Shown: positions 42,540 to 52,827 of the stretch, one piece after another | Numbering within the stretch: position 1 is the first letter of the stretch | How the letters are laid out: every line of letters begins with the position of its first letter | Origin: Bifidobacterium anseris | GTDB lineage: Bacteria > Actinomycetota > Actinomycetes > Actinomycetales > Bifidobacteriaceae | Assembly (NCBI RefSeq): GCF_002860345.1 | Contig: NZ_NMYC01000005.1 | Location: forward strand, 248,001 to 312,000 | DNA: 64,000 bases | Reading direction: 5' to 3' | Translations under genes and position numbers: made by a program | Notes under the pieces: generated by a model | Databases searched by the model: none | Seen by the model: the letters and a program-made list of their open reading frames with translations, nothing else | Told to the model about the DNA's origin: nothing

Positions 42540-44012
42540 ATGGATACGAACACCGTGTACGGCATCATCGCCGTCGTGGTCATCGCCGTGCTGTTCATCG
42601 TGGGCGGCATCTGGGCCGATCGGTCACGCAAGAAGAGAATCAACAAGGCGCAGGAGGAAGCCAAGGCGAGAGCCGACGCCCGCCTCGCCGCCGAACGCGA
42701 GCAGGCGGCGCGCAAGTCCGCCGCCAAGCCGGCCGCCGAGCATCCGCAGCCGAGGAAGACCCCGGAAGCGGAGGAATCCGCCGACGAAAAGCCGGCGGCC
42801 GCAGTCGAAACGACGCCGGCTATTGAGGAAACGGTCACTGAGGAGACCATCACCGAGGAACCGGCAGCCGAGGAATCGATCACCGAAGAAACGGTCGCCG
42901 AAAAGCCGGCCGTTGAGGAAACGGTCGCCGAAGAGACGGTCACCGAAGAACCGGCGGCGCAGGAAGCCGAGGAACCGGTCACTGAGGAGACGGTCGAGCA
43001 TGAGGAGGCCGAGCCGGCCGTCGTCGACGAGACGATCGTCGAGGAGGAGCCTGCGCCACTCGAGGAGAAGCCCGAAAAGCCGGTCGGCAAGAAAGGGCGT
43101 CTGCAGCGGCTGCGCGAACGGCTTTCCAAGTCGAGCAACCCCTTCGGCAAGGCGCTGTTCAACATTCTCGCGAAGGATCATCTGTCCGAAGCCGATTGGG
43201 AGGATGTCGAGGACACGCTGCTGCTCGCCGACGTCGGCGCCGAGGCGAGCGAGGAACTCGTCGAACAGCTGCGCCGCGACGCGCGCGTGACCGGCGAAAG
43301 CGACGCGACGCAGCTGCGCGCGGCCCTGCGCGCCGAACTGCTCAACCTCGTCGGCACCGACGTCGACCGCCGCCTCGAAGCGGAGAAACCGGTCGCGAGC
43401 ACGCCGAGCGTCATCATCATGGTCGGCGTCAACGGCACCGGCAAGACGACGACGACCGGCAAGCTCGCGCGTCTGTTCGTCTCCGAGGACAAGAAGGTCA
43501 TGCTCGGCGCAGCGGACACCTTCCGTGCGGCCGCCGCGGACCAGCTCGAGACGTGGGGCGCGAAGGTCGGCGTCCCGGTCGTGCGTTCGGACAAGGACGG
43601 CGCCGATCCGGCGTCGGTCGCCTTCGAAGCCTCGGCGAAGGCGAAGGAGACCGGCATGGACGTGCTCATCATCGATACGGCCGGCCGTCTGCAGAACAAG
43701 GCGAACCTGATGGACGAGCTCGGCAAGATCCGCCGCGTCACCGAGAAGAACCTGCCGGTGGCCGAAGTGCTGCTCGTGCTCGATGCGACGACCGGACAGA
43801 ACGGCATGACGCAGGCGAAGGTCTTCGCCGAGGCGATCGGCATCACGGGCGTCGTGCTCACGAAGCTCGACGGTTCGGCGAAGGGCGGCATCGTCATTTC
43901 GGTGCAGAAGGCGCTCGGCGTGCCGGTCAAGCTCGTCGGCGTCGGCGAAGGCCCCGACGATCTGGCCCCCTTCGACCCGGAATCTTTCGTCGACGGCATC
44001 CTCGGCGAATAA
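42540..44012 (+). CDS. ftsY: Signal recognition particle receptor FtsY
   Basis: 490 residues. An N-terminal membrane helix (about 5-24) anchors the protein, followed by an acidic Glu/Thr/Ala-rich A region (about 40-180, many EETV-type repeats) and the NG GTPase domain (about 185-490). G1 is GVNGTGKTTTTGKLA, G3 DTAGRLQNKANLMDEL and G4 TKLDGSAKGG. FtsY docks SRP-ribosome complexes at the translocon. The membrane helix at the N-terminus is the usual actinobacterial form. No clear ribosome site precedes ATG 42540. A terminator follows. Confidence 0.95.
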   Translation: MDTNTVYGIIAVVVIAVLFIVGGIWADRSRKKRINKAQEEAKARADARLAAEREQAARKSAAKPAAEHPQPRKTPEAEESADEKPAAAVETTPAIEETVTEETITEEPAAEESITEETVAEKPAVEETVAEETVTEEPAAQEAEEPVTEETVEHEEAEPAVVDETIVEEEPAPLEEKPEKPVGKKGRLQRLRERLSKSSNPFGKALFNILAKDHLSEADWEDVEDTLLLADVGAEASEELVEQLRRDARVTGESDATQLRAALRAELLNLVGTDVDRRLEAEKPVASTPSVIIMVGVNGTGKTTTTGKLARLFVSEDKKVMLGAADTFRAAAADQLETWGAKVGVPVVRSDKDGADPASVAFEASAKAKETGMDVLIIDTAGRLQNKANLMDELGKIRRVTEKNLPVAEVLLVLDATTGQNGMTQAKVFAEAIGITGVVLTKLDGSAKGGIVISVQKALGVPVKLVGVGEGPDDLAPFDPESFVDGILGE

Positions 44013-44046
44013 TGCGCCGCAGCGCGACAGGCGCCGCGCAACACAA

Positions 44047-44086
44047 CGAAACGGGACGCAAACCGCATGGTTGGCGTCCCGTTTCG
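44047..44086 (+). terminator. Rho-independent-like terminator after ftsY
   Basis: CGAAACGGGACGC (44047-44059) pairs perfectly with GCGTCCCGTTTCG (44074-44086). Confidence 0.8.
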
Positions 44087-44106
44087 TCATGTTCGGCGTT
44101 TTACAC

Positions 44107-44124
44107 TTTCGTAACGCGTCGAAA
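44107..44124. promoter_or_regulatory. Possible nitrogen-control operator before amt
   Basis: TTTCG (44107-44111) and CGAAA (44120-44124) flank TAACGCGT, and GTAAC-N5-GAAAC is close to the actinobacterial GlnR pattern (normally N6). The evidence is weak: a short palindrome about 130 bp before a nitrogen operon. Confidence 0.3.
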
Positions 44125-44254
44125 CATGCTCAACATCCTCGGGGCGTTCCATATGGCTTGTGAGTTCCACTACGGAACTGCAATCGAAAGAGAGTCGCCC
44201 GCCGGATCCCCGGCGGACAAGCAAGAACAAGACATATGAGAGGGAGGTGGCCGT

Positions 44255-45888
<1,634 letters not shown>

Positions 45889-45919
45889 CCTCCGACAGAC
45901 AAACCCATGTGACACCCTG

Positions 45920-45953
45920 ACGGCCTCCGCTGCACGACGTGCGCGGAGGCCGT
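45920..45953 (+). terminator. Hairpin between PII and glnD
   Basis: ACGGCCTCCGC (45920-45930) pairs perfectly with GCGGAGGCCGT (45943-45953). It has no T run and may only reduce expression of glnD relative to amt and PII. Confidence 0.6.
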
Positions 45954-45999
45954 CCTCGATTGAGCGGCGCCCACGCGACGCAGTCAGGAGAAGACGACG

Positions 46000-47817
46000 A
46001 TGACGACGGCGGTCGACGATCTCAAGGAACGCATGCTCGCGCTGAGCGCACCCGACACGGACGGCGTGCTGCGCGGCGGCGCGGCGAAACGCGAGGCGCG
46101 CACGGTGCTCGCGATGGACGCGCTTGCGCGGCTGTGGCAACAAGCGTGCGACGACGTGCCCTTCGCCGTGCCGTCCGACGGCATCGGTCTCGCCGCCGTC
46201 GGCTCGCTCGCGCGCGGGCAGCTCGGGCCGTGCTCCGACCTCGACCTCGTGCTCATCCACGACGGCAAGGCGCTCGACGGCGCACAGCTCAACGAATTCG
46301 CGAACCGACTGTGGTATCCGCTGTGGGACAGCGGCATTGACCTCGACCATTCGGTGCGCACACGCGTGCAATGCGAATCGGTGACCGACGCCGACCTGCC
46401 GGCGGCGATGGGCTGGCTCGACGTGAGACCCATCGCCGGCGACATCGCACTGATCGAAGGCACCGCCGTGTCGATCCTCGAACGATGGCGCAAGGCCGCG
46501 CGCAAGCGGCTGCCGGAGCTGCTCGACTCGGCACGGACGCGGCTCGAACGTTTCGGCCGCCTGCCGTATGTCAACCAACCCGATGTCAAGGAGTCGCGCG
46601 GCGGCCTGCGCGACGTCGTGCTCACGGCGGCGCTGTCAGCGTCGTGGCTCGCCGACCGTCCGCACGGCCGCTACGACGCCGCCGTCGAACGATTGCTCGA
46701 CGTACGCGACTGCATCCATCTGGCCGCGCATCGTGACACGAATCTGCTGCTGACGCCGTATCAGGCGCCGGTCGCGGCGATGCTCGGCCTTGCCGATCCG
46801 ACACTGCCCGAGGACGAGCGCGCAGCGACATCGATCGACGATCTGCTCACACTGATCGCCCGGCTCGGCCGCGCGATCGCATTCTCGCTCGACGCGACGG
46901 CCGCGCGCGCCGAACACACGCTCGTGCATGAACGACCGCGATTCTCGTTCTTCCAGATCATGCATCCGCGCGCCGGCGGCAAGCGCGAGGCGCCGAAGTT
47001 CGAGCTGCTCGCGCCCGGCGTCGCGCTGCACGAACAGGAGGTCGTGCTTGCGCCCGGCGTCGACGCGGCGAAGGACGGCGGCCTGCCGCTGCGCGTGGCC
47101 GCGGCCGCCGCCGAAGGTGGACTGTCGATCAACACGTCGACATTGGCGAACCTCGCGAAATCGCCGATTCGCTACGCCGATTGGGACGATGATTCGCGCG
47201 CCGCCTTCGTCCGTCTGCTCGCGAGCGGCGAACATCTGCTCGACGTCTGGGAAGAGCTTGATTTCGTCGGCATCCCGAACCGTTGGATGCCCGAATGGGC
47301 GGCGATCCGCAACCGGCCGAGCGCATCGGCGGCGCACCGCTACACGATCGACCGTCATATGATCGCCGTGACGTCGCAGCTCAAACGAGGACAGTACGAC
47401 GACGAGCATTACGCGGCGCTGCTGCTCGCCGGGCTGCTGCACGACATCGGCAAGCGGCCGCGCGTCACGGACCATGCGCGCGAAGGCGAGCGGCATGCGC
47501 GCGCCGTGCTCGAACGGATGGGCTTCGACGAGCGGATCGTGCATATGGCGACGCTGCTCGTGCGCGAGCACCTGAGCCTGTCCGAGTTCTCGACGTCGCG
47601 CAATCCCAACGATCCGAAGGCCGGCGAGGAGCTCGCGGCGCGCGTGGAGGGCGACCCGGTGCTGCTCGACATGCTGTTCGACCTGACGAAGGCGGACATG
47701 TCGTCGCTCGGCGCGACATCCGGCGAACAGATCTCCGGGCAGGTCGGTTGGAGCAAATGGAGCGCGCAGCTCGTCACGGCGATGGCGGCGAACGCGCGCG
47801 CGGCGATCAAGGGATGA
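46000..47817 (+). CDS. glnD: PII nucleotidylyltransferase GlnD, short form
   Basis: 605 residues. The nucleotidyltransferase motif GSLARGQLGPCSDLDLVLIH is at about 68-87, followed by the GlnD helical region (KESRGGLRDV) and the HD hydrolase domain (LLAGLLHDIGKRPR, about 472-485). It ends soon after the HD domain, so the two C-terminal ACT domains of the roughly 890-residue enterobacterial protein are absent. The enzyme adds and removes a nucleotide on PII Tyr51. AGGAG precedes ATG 46000. Confidence 0.9.
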   Translation: MTTAVDDLKERMLALSAPDTDGVLRGGAAKREARTVLAMDALARLWQQACDDVPFAVPSDGIGLAAVGSLARGQLGPCSDLDLVLIHDGKALDGAQLNEFANRLWYPLWDSGIDLDHSVRTRVQCESVTDADLPAAMGWLDVRPIAGDIALIEGTAVSILERWRKAARKRLPELLDSARTRLERFGRLPYVNQPDVKESRGGLRDVVLTAALSASWLADRPHGRYDAAVERLLDVRDCIHLAAHRDTNLLLTPYQAPVAAMLGLADPTLPEDERAATSIDDLLTLIARLGRAIAFSLDATAARAEHTLVHERPRFSFFQIMHPRAGGKREAPKFELLAPGVALHEQEVVLAPGVDAAKDGGLPLRVAAAAAEGGLSINTSTLANLAKSPIRYADWDDDSRAAFVRLLASGEHLLDVWEELDFVGIPNRWMPEWAAIRNRPSASAAHRYTIDRHMIAVTSQLKRGQYDDEHYAALLLAGLLHDIGKRPRVTDHAREGERHARAVLERMGFDERIVHMATLLVREHLSLSEFSTSRNPNDPKAGEELAARVEGDPVLLDMLFDLTKADMSSLGATSGEQISGQVGWSKWSAQLVTAMAANARAAIKG

Positions 47818-47902
47818 CGATTGCAGATCGCCTACCACAGATCGACGGCGGTCGCAAATCGGAGAAGCGCGAATCTGCAAGGATTGCGGCTGTATCCCCA
47901 AG

Positions 47903-48018
47903 TTATCCACAGGGTTATCCACCGAATGTGGATAACCTGAGCCGTAATCCACCGTAATCCACATGCTTATCCCCAAGATGTGGATAACCGGAAGTAAATT
48001 GTGAAGAAGTTGTCCACA
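47903..48018. other. Cluster of DnaA boxes (replication-initiator binding region)
   Basis: Three perfect boxes are present: TTATCCACA at 47903-47911, and its reverse TGTGGATAA at 47927-47935 and 47979-47987. One-mismatch boxes lie at 47915, 47955, 47967 and 48010, and more at 48168 and 48216. Few other features occupy the 502-bp gap between glnD and the next gene. No dnaA or dnaN gene is in the window, so this may be an origin-like, DnaA-titrating or regulatory site. Confidence 0.7.
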
Positions 48019-48319
48019 ACGAGCGTCGCGCGAGTCGTTCTACTTTCCGCTAAACGTCGACGGTGACGGTTACGGGCGGGGAGTACGGCGCACGCTGCTG
48101 TGTCGGAGGCGCCGGACGCATCGGGGGAGTCAGCGTCGGTGAGGAGGGCAAGCGGCGGCGTCATCGGTTGTCCACATCGGGGCGGATGGCGGTGGAACAC
48201 GCGCGAACTTTCCACATATCCACAAAGGTTTGCCGTCCGTTGGCGCGCAATCGTCCGATGGTGCACAGTGGCTGGAACACCGGTGCGAACCAACGATATT
48301 CCACGGACAAGGAGGACAT

Positions 48320-49876
48320 ATGTCCACAACAGCAGATCCGGGCGCCAACGGCGCGACGCTCACGCTCGACTCGCAGGGCTTCCTCGAGAAGCTCGTCGAA
48401 CTGCGCACATTGTTCGACGACCACATCGTCAACGCCGAACGCATCGTCGTCGACGAGAAGGACACGCCGCAGGGGCATATGCTGAGCACGATCATGCCGC
48501 CCGCTCCGGAACGGCTGCTCGACCTCGGCGAAGACCTCTTCGGCGCATCCTGCTGGCCCGTCGAACTGTGCTCGGCCGCCGAAACAGGCGACACCGCCTT
48601 CATCGACCACTGCCGCGCCTTCCTGACGCATTGCGAATACGTCGTGCGACGTCACGGACTCGGCCGCTGGCTGTACGAACGCATGGACCAGGCGCGCACG
48701 GCCTTCGCCACGGACCGGCCGGTCGACGAACTGCCGCTGCACATCCGCGCCGTCGACAACAAAGGCCTCGCCAAACGCTTCGGCGGCCGCGACAAGCGCC
48801 GTTTCGGCACGAAGCGGCAACGCTACGGCGACAGTTTCGAGTACTACCGCATGATGCGTTCGATGGCGGCGCGCGCCGTCATCCGCTGGGCAGAGCCGGG
48901 CATGCTCGCCGCGCGCATCGCCTACACATTGCTCACCGACGGCACCATCGGTGGCGAACTGCTCCTGCACAGCTCGACGCCGAACATCAAATTCCACAAC
49001 GAGGCGCAGCGGCGCGCGCACGAGGACGCGCTCGACATCCTCCACACAATCGAAGGGCTGCGGCTGCAAGCCGACGCCGAATACGAGCAGGCGCTCGCGC
49101 GCGGCGACGTGCATGTGACGATGCCCGAGCGCACGAGCGACGACGAGGATCTCATGTGCACCTCCTATCAGTACTTCGCCTACCATGTCGGCATCGGGCA
49201 GGCGCTCGCGCACGCCCGTGCCGGCGAGGCGTGGGAGGACGAGGACATCGCGCGCTACGTGCAGGCCAAGCCCCGCGTCTGTGCCCTCGAACAGCGCATC
49301 GACAAGCGTTTCCTCTACGACGTGCAGCAGCTGCGGCGCGCCGTCGAGGAACTGTGGAACGACAAGCCGGTGTTCGTCGAAACGCTCTTCGAATCGCCGC
49401 AGGCACGACGCGAGGAGATGGACAAACCGTTGTGGCGCAACCTGATCTACATCAGCGACGTCGCCGGCTCGCTCCTCGGCGCGATGATGCGCAACCAGCT
49501 GATGGGCGCGCTCGCGACGCACGACGAGGAGCTGCTGCGCACGTCGTTCAAGAGCCTCGACTCGATCTGCGCGATGATGCGCGACATCGGCACGCTCGCA
49601 ATGCCGATGCTGCTCATCGACGAACATGAGATCGACTACGACCGCCTGCACGAATCGTCACGCCAGGAGCAGACGCAGATGCTGCGCCACTACTGCTCGA
49701 TCCGCGACGCGGCCGTCGCCATCTGGCTCGCGCGCATGCCGTGGAAGGAGGATCCGATGCTGCGCGAGGCCACGCTCGAACTGTTCGGCCCGTCGACGCT
49801 CGCCTTCTCGCGTGCCGTGCTGCCGCGGCTCGAACAGGAGCTCGCACTGCCCGGAACGATCGGCGAGGCCTGCTGA
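48320..49876 (+). CDS. Conserved-looking protein of 518 residues, function unknown
   Basis: Soluble, without signal peptide or membrane helices. It is rich in Glu, Arg and Ala and mostly helical by appearance (FLEKLVELRTLFDDHIVNAE near the start, KRRFGTKRQRYGDSFEYYR near residue 160). No catalytic motif is recognised. ATG 48320 has AAGGAGG 5 bases before it, an excellent start. It lies between a DnaA-box cluster and dnaB, which hints at a link with replication or cell-cycle control, but this is position only. A 22-bp hairpin follows the stop. Confidence 0.8.
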   Translation: MSTTADPGANGATLTLDSQGFLEKLVELRTLFDDHIVNAERIVVDEKDTPQGHMLSTIMPPAPERLLDLGEDLFGASCWPVELCSAAETGDTAFIDHCRAFLTHCEYVVRRHGLGRWLYERMDQARTAFATDRPVDELPLHIRAVDNKGLAKRFGGRDKRRFGTKRQRYGDSFEYYRMMRSMAARAVIRWAEPGMLAARIAYTLLTDGTIGGELLLHSSTPNIKFHNEAQRRAHEDALDILHTIEGLRLQADAEYEQALARGDVHVTMPERTSDDEDLMCTSYQYFAYHVGIGQALAHARAGEAWEDEDIARYVQAKPRVCALEQRIDKRFLYDVQQLRRAVEELWNDKPVFVETLFESPQARREEMDKPLWRNLIYISDVAGSLLGAMMRNQLMGALATHDEELLRTSFKSLDSICAMMRDIGTLAMPMLLIDEHEIDYDRLHESSRQEQTQMLRHYCSIRDAAVAIWLARMPWKEDPMLREATLELFGPSTLAFSRAVLPRLEQELALPGTIGEAC

Positions 49877-49881
49877 GAGCC

Positions 49882-49943
49882 CGCGACACTCCGTGCGAAG
49901 GCCCGACACGCGCGCATGCGCGGCCTTCGTGCGGAGTGTCGCG
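49882..49943 (+). terminator. Long hairpin between the 518-residue protein and dnaB
   Basis: The 22-base arms (49882-49903 and 49922-49943) pair completely if two G-U pairs are allowed. The loop contains a self-complementary GCGCGCATGCGC. Confidence 0.7.
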
Positions 49944-49975
49944 TCCGTGCCCTTCTGTGTTACATTCGCTTTTCT

Positions 49976-49981
49976 TATAAT
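49976..49981 (+). promoter_or_regulatory. -10 element TATAAT of dnaB
   Basis: A perfect TATAAT ends 8 bases before the dnaB ATG, and no ribosome site is seen. The transcript would start at or within a base or two of the ATG, so dnaB is probably leaderless. The -35 (TTCTGT, 49953-49958, 17-bp spacer) is weak. Confidence 0.6.
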
Positions 49982-49989
49982 CGACTGTT

Positions 49990-51366
49990 ATGGCTGAAGG
50001 ATTCGACAGGAACGACAAGAACGACATGGCGTTGTTCGACCGTGTGCCGCCGCACGACGACGACGCGGAGATGGCGACGCTCGGCGGCATGCTGATGGCG
50101 AAGGACGCCATCGGCGAAGTGACGCAGACGCTCGAGGAGGCTGACTTCTACCAGCCGAAGCACCAGACGATCTACAAGGCGATCATCGACCTGTTCTCGG
50201 CGGGCGATCCGGCCGACGTCGTGACCGTCGCGAACCGTCTCGACGACGCCGGCGACCTCGAGAAAGTGGGCGGCGTCGACTATCTGCACGACCTCATCGG
50301 CTCGGTGCCGACGGCCGCGAACGCCGTGTACTACGCGACGATCGTGCATCAGCGCGCGATCCTGCGCAACGTCATCGCCGCGGGCACGAAGATCACGCAG
50401 CTAGGCTACAACGCCGAAGGCTCGCAGGCGCAGGAGGTCGTCAACCTCGCGCAGGCCGAGATCTACGAGATGAGCATGGGCAAGGTGCATCAGGACTACA
50501 CGCCGATCGCGAACGCCGTCGAGGCGACGCTCAAGCAGATCGACCGCATCCAGAAGGGCGAGATCGAATCCGGTATCCTCACCGGCTTCCGCGACATCGA
50601 CTCGGTGACGAAGGGTCTGCAGCCCGGCCAGATGGTCGTCGTCGCAGGCCGCCCGGCGATGGGCAAGTCGACGCTCGGCGTCGACTTTGCGCGCGCCGCC
50701 GCGCTTCACCAGCATCTGACGACCGTCATCTTCAGCCTCGAGATGAGCCAGATCGAACTGTCGCAGCGCATCATCTCCGCCGAGACGAATATCCCATTGT
50801 CGGCGATGCGCAACGCCGAAGACATCGACCCCGGCCGCTGGAACGTGCTCAACAACTTCTTCATCAAACTCAGGGACGCGCCGCTGTTCATCGACGATTC
50901 GCCGAACATGAGCCTGATGGAGATCCGCGCGAAATGCCGTCAGCTCAAGCAGAGCGACGACCTCAAACTCGTCGTCATCGACTATCTGCAGCTGATGAGC
51001 TCAGGCAAGCAGGTCGAAAGCCGCCAGCAGGAAGTCTCCGAATTCTCCCGCGCGCTCAAACTGCTCGCGAAGGAGCTCGAAGTGCCGGTCGTCGCGCTCT
51101 CGCAGCTCAACCGCGGCCCCGAAATGCGCAACGACAAGAAACCGCAGCTGTCCGATCTTCGCGAATCCGGCTCGATTGAGCAGGACGCCGACGTCGTCTT
51201 CCTCGTGCACCGTCCCGACGCCTACGACAAGGAGGATCGTCCAGGCGAGGCCGACATCATCATGGCGAAGCACCGCAACGGTCCGACGGCGACCTTCAAC
51301 CTCGCATTCCGCGGACAGTATTCGAAATTCCAAGACATGCCCCAGGACTATCAGCAGGGAGTCTGA
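49990..51366 (+). CDS. dnaB: Replicative DNA helicase DnaB
   Basis: 458 residues. The N-terminal helical domain opens PPHDDDAEMATLGGMLMAKD. The RecA-like domain has Walker A AGRPAMGKSTL, Walker B VVIDYLQLM, and LSQLNRGPEMRNDKKPQLSD with ESGSIEQDADVV. It unwinds the chromosome fork as a hexamer. No intein is present, unlike many actinobacterial dnaB genes. The murT gene starts one base after its stop. Confidence 0.96.
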   Translation: MAEGFDRNDKNDMALFDRVPPHDDDAEMATLGGMLMAKDAIGEVTQTLEEADFYQPKHQTIYKAIIDLFSAGDPADVVTVANRLDDAGDLEKVGGVDYLHDLIGSVPTAANAVYYATIVHQRAILRNVIAAGTKITQLGYNAEGSQAQEVVNLAQAEIYEMSMGKVHQDYTPIANAVEATLKQIDRIQKGEIESGILTGFRDIDSVTKGLQPGQMVVVAGRPAMGKSTLGVDFARAAALHQHLTTVIFSLEMSQIELSQRIISAETNIPLSAMRNAEDIDPGRWNVLNNFFIKLRDAPLFIDDSPNMSLMEIRAKCRQLKQSDDLKLVVIDYLQLMSSGKQVESRQQEVSEFSRALKLLAKELEVPVVALSQLNRGPEMRNDKKPQLSDLRESGSIEQDADVVFLVHRPDAYDKEDRPGEADIIMAKHRNGPTATFNLAFRGQYSKFQDMPQDYQQGV

Positions 51367-51367
51367 C

Positions 51368-52816
51368 ATGACGAACACGGCAACAGACACAACCCGCCGG
51401 CCATGGTACGCGTTCGCGACGCCGCTGCTAGGCAAATCGGTGCGCTGGGCGTCGCGCGTCACCCACCACGGCGGCAGCGCGTTCCCCGGCAAGGTCGTCG
51501 AACGCGTCGACCCGACGTTCCTGCACCGCACACTCGCGCAGCTGCCGCTCGGCGTCATCCTCGTCTCTGGCACGAACGGCAAGACGACGACAACGCGCAT
51601 GGTCGCGATGATGCTCGAATCGTTGGGACTGCGCGTCTTCACGAACCCGACAGGCTCCAACTTCACGCGCGGTGTCGTCTCCGCACTGCTCAACGAAGTC
51701 ACGATGAGCGGCCACATCGACGCCGACATCGCCGTCCTCGAACTCGACGAGGCCTACGCCGTGCAGTTCGTCGCCCAAGTCAAGCCGCAGTACGCGCTGC
51801 TGCTCAACGTCATGCGCGACCAGCTCGACCGCTTCGGCGAAATCGACAACACGGCACGGCTGCTCGGACGCGTGGCCGCAACGACGACGCGTGCCGTCGT
51901 CCTTAACCGCGAAGATCCGCGCATCGCCGCACTCGCCGCGCTCACGCCGGTCGACACGCGCGCCGCATACTTCGGCCTGTCGCGCGCGCTGCGCCGCTAC
52001 TTCCCGACCGACGACGACATGGCGACGACGGTCGCGCTCGCCGGTGCCGCCGTGCCAAGCGAACCGCTCACGGCCGCCGCGCCCGTCACGCCGGCTGACG
52101 TCATGCTCACGGCGGTCGGCGACCATCGCGCGCAGATGGTCATCGACGGGCAGGAATACGAATCGGAAGTCAAACTCGAAGGCGTCTACAACCTCTATAA
52201 CGCGGCGGCCGCGCTCGCCGTTGTGCGCGCCGTGCAGCAGGACCTGCGTGTCCCCGACACGATCGGCAACGCCGCGGCGACGTTGCCGCAGGCGCGCCGC
52301 GACGGATTCGTCATGCGCGCACAGCATTTCGCCGGCGCAGACACGGCGCACCTGCTTGACGCGCTCGCGCAGGTGACGCCCGCATTCGGACGCGGCGAAG
52401 TCATCGACGTGCACGGCTCGCCGACGGAACTACTGCTCGTCAAGAATCCGATGGGATTCCGGCTCGCGCTCGCGTCGTTCCCGCCCGACGACGCCGACAC
52501 GATGATCTGCATCAACGACGAATACGCGGACGGCCGCGACATGAGCTGGCTGTGGGACGTCGACTTCACGAGCCTCAAGGCCGGCGGCGTCGACACCGTT
52601 TCCGGCGTGCGCGCGTGGGACATGGCACTGCGCCTCGCCTACGACGACGTCGCGGTCGGTGACGTCGACACCGACCTCGAGCGCGCCGTCGACGCCTTCG
52701 TGGCGCGCAATCCCGGCCGCCGCAAGCACATCTACTGCACGTACACGGCGATGCTCGCCGTGCGCGCGTATCTGGCGAAGATCGCCGACGTCGCCGACGC
52801 CGGCGTGGGCAAGTGA
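51368..52816 (+). CDS. murT: Lipid II isoglutaminyl synthase, MurT subunit
   Basis: 482 residues of the Mur ligase type: ATP-binding loop LVSGTNGKTTTTRM, NPTGSNFTRG, ELDEAY and a C-terminal DUF1727-like domain (VKNPMGFRLALASFP, SLKAGGVDTVSGVRAWDMAL). With GatD it amidates the alpha-carboxyl of D-Glu in lipid II. The Cys4 zinc-ribbon normally inserted in the central domain is absent; no CxxC occurs anywhere in the protein. GGGAG precedes ATG 51368. It is in an operon with dnaB before and gatD after. Confidence 0.92.
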   Translation: MTNTATDTTRRPWYAFATPLLGKSVRWASRVTHHGGSAFPGKVVERVDPTFLHRTLAQLPLGVILVSGTNGKTTTTRMVAMMLESLGLRVFTNPTGSNFTRGVVSALLNEVTMSGHIDADIAVLELDEAYAVQFVAQVKPQYALLLNVMRDQLDRFGEIDNTARLLGRVAATTTRAVVLNREDPRIAALAALTPVDTRAAYFGLSRALRRYFPTDDDMATTVALAGAAVPSEPLTAAAPVTPADVMLTAVGDHRAQMVIDGQEYESEVKLEGVYNLYNAAAALAVVRAVQQDLRVPDTIGNAAATLPQARRDGFVMRAQHFAGADTAHLLDALAQVTPAFGRGEVIDVHGSPTELLLVKNPMGFRLALASFPPDDADTMICINDEYADGRDMSWLWDVDFTSLKAGGVDTVSGVRAWDMALRLAYDDVAVGDVDTDLERAVDAFVARNPGRRKHIYCTYTAMLAVRAYLAKIADVADAGVGK

Positions 52817-52827
52817 AGGAGCGACGC

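Noticed and set aside
47880-48224. Calling the DnaA-box cluster the chromosomal origin
   Set aside because: Bifidobacterial origins lie next to dnaA and dnaN, which are absent here, and no clear AT-rich unwinding region is seen. Left as an unassigned DnaA-binding region.
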